This document shows positions 5,117 through 6,579 of a stretch of 6,579 bases of DNA, one piece after another (position 1 is the first letter of the stretch; every line of letters starts with the position of its first letter). A model generated the notes under the pieces. It did not search any database. It had not been told where the DNA came from and saw nothing but the letters and a program-made list of their open reading frames with translations. Both the position numbers and the translations under genes were made by a program. The DNA is from Desulfobacteraceae bacterium (GTDB taxonomy: Bacteria; Desulfobacterota; DSM-4660; Desulfatiglandales; Desulfatiglandaceae). The stretch spans positions 1-6,579 of the forward strand of contig JAUWPC010000197.1 of NCBI GenBank assembly GCA_030611815.1, given 5' to 3'.

Positions 5117-6565
5117 TTAGGTCTTCCCACGTCCGGATGGCTGGCCAAGATCTATGATCTCCATACGGTTGGTGCCGCCCCTGTGCCCTGACGATGGTCC
5201 TTGAGTAAGAATAACAAGCCCCTCGGTCAGGCCAAGCTGGCCAAGTCTTTTCCGTGCATAATCTTCCCAGTCTTCAGGATACTCCGGCTCATGCACCGGA
5301 TAGACACCGTAAGAGAATTGGAGATTCTGGCATGTCGGTTCATTGGCACTTACTCCCGCAATCCAGACCGGGAGGCGGAAACGGGTGATACGCCTCGGTG
5401 TTGTCCCGGTCTCGGTGGGGGTAATTACGGCCGTGGGGGTGAGACGTTTCACCGTGGCATGAACACTCATCGATATGAGGTCCTCCACGCTTATCTGCCC
5501 CTCTGTCTCAGCGGCAGTAAGGGCCTCACGCACTGGCTGGTCACTAAGGTGTGCCTCTGTGATCCGGGCAATGCGGGCCATCACAGCCACGGCTTCCATG
5601 GGGTAATCGCCGGAAGCCGATTCTTCGGAGAGCATGACACAGTCCGTGCCGTCCAGAATAGCGTTGGAAACGTCCGTCACCTCGGCACGGGTGGGGCGGC
5701 GGTTATTGACCATGGACTCGAGCATCTGGGTGGCGGTGATGACAGGCTTTCCCACTAAGTTGGCCTTTTGGATAAGGTTTTTCTGAATCATAGCTATCTG
5801 CTCTATAGGGACCTCCACTCCAAGGTCGCCCCTTGCCACCATGATTCCATCTACCACATCCAGAATCCCATCGATATTTTCGAGGGCCTGGGAACGTTCT
5901 ATTTTGGCAATGATAAAGGGATTGTACCCTGCCTCGGTTGCCGCCTTCCGCAGGGCCAGGATATCATCAGGGCTTTGGACAAAGGATTCACCTATCGCAT
6001 CTACACCCTGCTTCAGGGCGAATTTCAGACACTCGTGATCCCGATCAGTAAAGGCGCTGATGCCGAGATCAATACCGGGGAAGTTGACTCCCTTGTGGGA
6101 ACGGAGTTGCCCCCCCACTATTACTTCGCAATGTACCTCTTCGCCATCCACCTTTTCCACTTTGAGTTGAACAAGCCCGTCATTGACAAAGATGGTATCA
6201 CCTGGGCGTACTACCCTGGGCAGCCCTTTAAAGCTCATTGAGACACGCTTGGAATTGCCTTCAATCTCGCCAGGCACAAGCGTGAAGGCCTGCCCACGTT
6301 CCAATTCGATCGGCTCCTCGGCTAAATGACCTATTCGCATTTTAGGGCCTGGCAGATCGGCTAATATGGCCACCCTCTCACCCACGGTTTTTGCCGCGGC
6401 GCGTATGTCTGCTATCAACTCTTTATGACTTTCAAAATCACCATGGGCAAAATTAAGGCGCGCCACATTCATGCCGTTTATAATCATCTGCTCCAAGGTT
6501 TCCTTAGACCGGCAGGCCGGACCGATAGTGCAGACGATCTTGGTTTTCTTTGCGGGCAAATTCAT
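5117..6565 (-). CDS. pyk: Pyruvate kinase, potassium-independent-type residues
   Basis: A 482-residue enzyme converting phosphoenolpyruvate and ADP to pyruvate and ATP, of normal length. The barrel begins K-T-K-I-V-C-T-I-G-P at 7-16, followed by M-N-V-A-R-L-N-F-A-H-G at 32-42. The B domain follows, roughly 78-160. The signature I-I-A-K-I-E-R-S at 218-225 holds the catalytic lysine K221. Metal and substrate loops are A-R-G-D-L-G-V-E at 244-251, T-A-T-Q-M-L-E-S-M at 277-285 and the R-P-T-R-A-E-V-T-D-V motif at 290-299. The C-terminal domain runs from about 355. At 70-78 it reads D-L-P-G-P-K-M-R-I in place of the common D-T-K-G-P-E-I-R-T. Leu71, Lys75 and Ile78 match the class that does not need potassium, and the usual serine of N-F-S-H-G is alanine (A40). 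The promoter lies beyond the right edge. Confidence 0.97.
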   Translation of the reverse strand: MNLPAKKTKIVCTIGPACRSKETLEQMIINGMNVARLNFAHGDFESHKELIADIRAAAKTVGERVAILADLPGPKMRIGHLAEEPIELERGQAFTLVPGEIEGNSKRVSMSFKGLPRVVRPGDTIFVNDGLVQLKVEKVDGEEVHCEVIVGGQLRSHKGVNFPGIDLGISAFTDRDHECLKFALKQGVDAIGESFVQSPDDILALRKAATEAGYNPFIIAKIERSQALENIDGILDVVDGIMVARGDLGVEVPIEQIAMIQKNLIQKANLVGKPVITATQMLESMVNNRRPTRAEVTDVSNAILDGTDCVMLSEESASGDYPMEAVAVMARIARITEAHLSDQPVREALTAAETEGQISVEDLISMSVHATVKRLTPTAVITPTETGTTPRRITRFRLPVWIAGVSANEPTCQNLQFSYGVYPVHEPEYPEDWEDYARKRLGQLGLTEGLVILTQGPSSGHRGGTNRMEIIDLGQPSGRGKT

Positions 6566-6571
6566 GATTTT

Positions 6572-6579
6572 ACCTCCTT
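6572..6579 (-). promoter_or_regulatory. Strong ribosome binding site of pyruvate kinase
   Basis: On the minus strand AAGGAGGT, a full Shine-Dalgarno match, lies 6 bases before the ATG at 6565. It confirms the start and implies efficient translation. It runs up to the window edge, so nothing upstream can be seen. Confidence 0.85.

Noticed and set aside
5201..6241. Plus-strand open frames opposite pyruvate kinase (5201-5758, 5768-6241, 5841-6038)
   Set aside because: They are antisense shadows of a fully supported pyruvate kinase gene and have no recognisable protein features.

Overview
The window holds four complete protein-coding genes and the tail of a fifth. One roughly 450-base stretch between genes contains gene debris and inverted repeats. 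Moderate GC, a hybrid kinase of the H-D-F-N-N-L-L type and a class II glycerate kinase suggest a Gram-negative bacterium of the Desulfobacterota (deltaproteobacterial) sort. This is an inference from gene style, since no marker gene is present.

Layout: (1) 1-357, +, the C-terminal part of a periplasmic substrate-binding protein of the NMT1/SsuA/TauA ABC-transporter family. (2) 370-2679, +, a membrane hybrid sensor histidine kinase (HAMP-PAS-HisKA-HATPase-REC) that starts 12 bases after the binding protein and is probably cotranscribed with it. (3) 2680-3125 has no intact gene. It holds an out-of-frame receiver-domain tail (2664-2738), the start of a broken molybdenum-carrier/cpYpsA-like gene (3006-3083), a candidate fold-back element (2842-2990) and a GC-rich palindrome (3108-3127). 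(4) 3126-3743, +, a YgjP-like zinc metallopeptidase-fold protein with an uncertain start. (5) 3761-5113, +, glycerate 2-kinase of the MOFRL/DUF4147 family, 17 bases after the previous gene. (6) 5117-6565, -, pyruvate kinase, converging on the glycerate kinase with only 3 bases between stop codons.

How the genes fit together: the binding protein and kinase look like a ligand-sensing pair, or a transporter with its own sensor. Glycerate 2-kinase makes 2-phosphoglycerate, which enolase turns into phosphoenolpyruvate, the substrate of pyruvate kinase, so the two convergent genes serve neighbouring steps of lower glycolysis. The pyruvate kinase carries the residue set associated with potassium-independent enzymes.

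No mobile-element gene, CRISPR array, tRNA or rRNA is visible. I do not see a clearly new multi-gene system. The most unusual material is the debris-filled gap and the binding-protein/sensor-kinase pairing.
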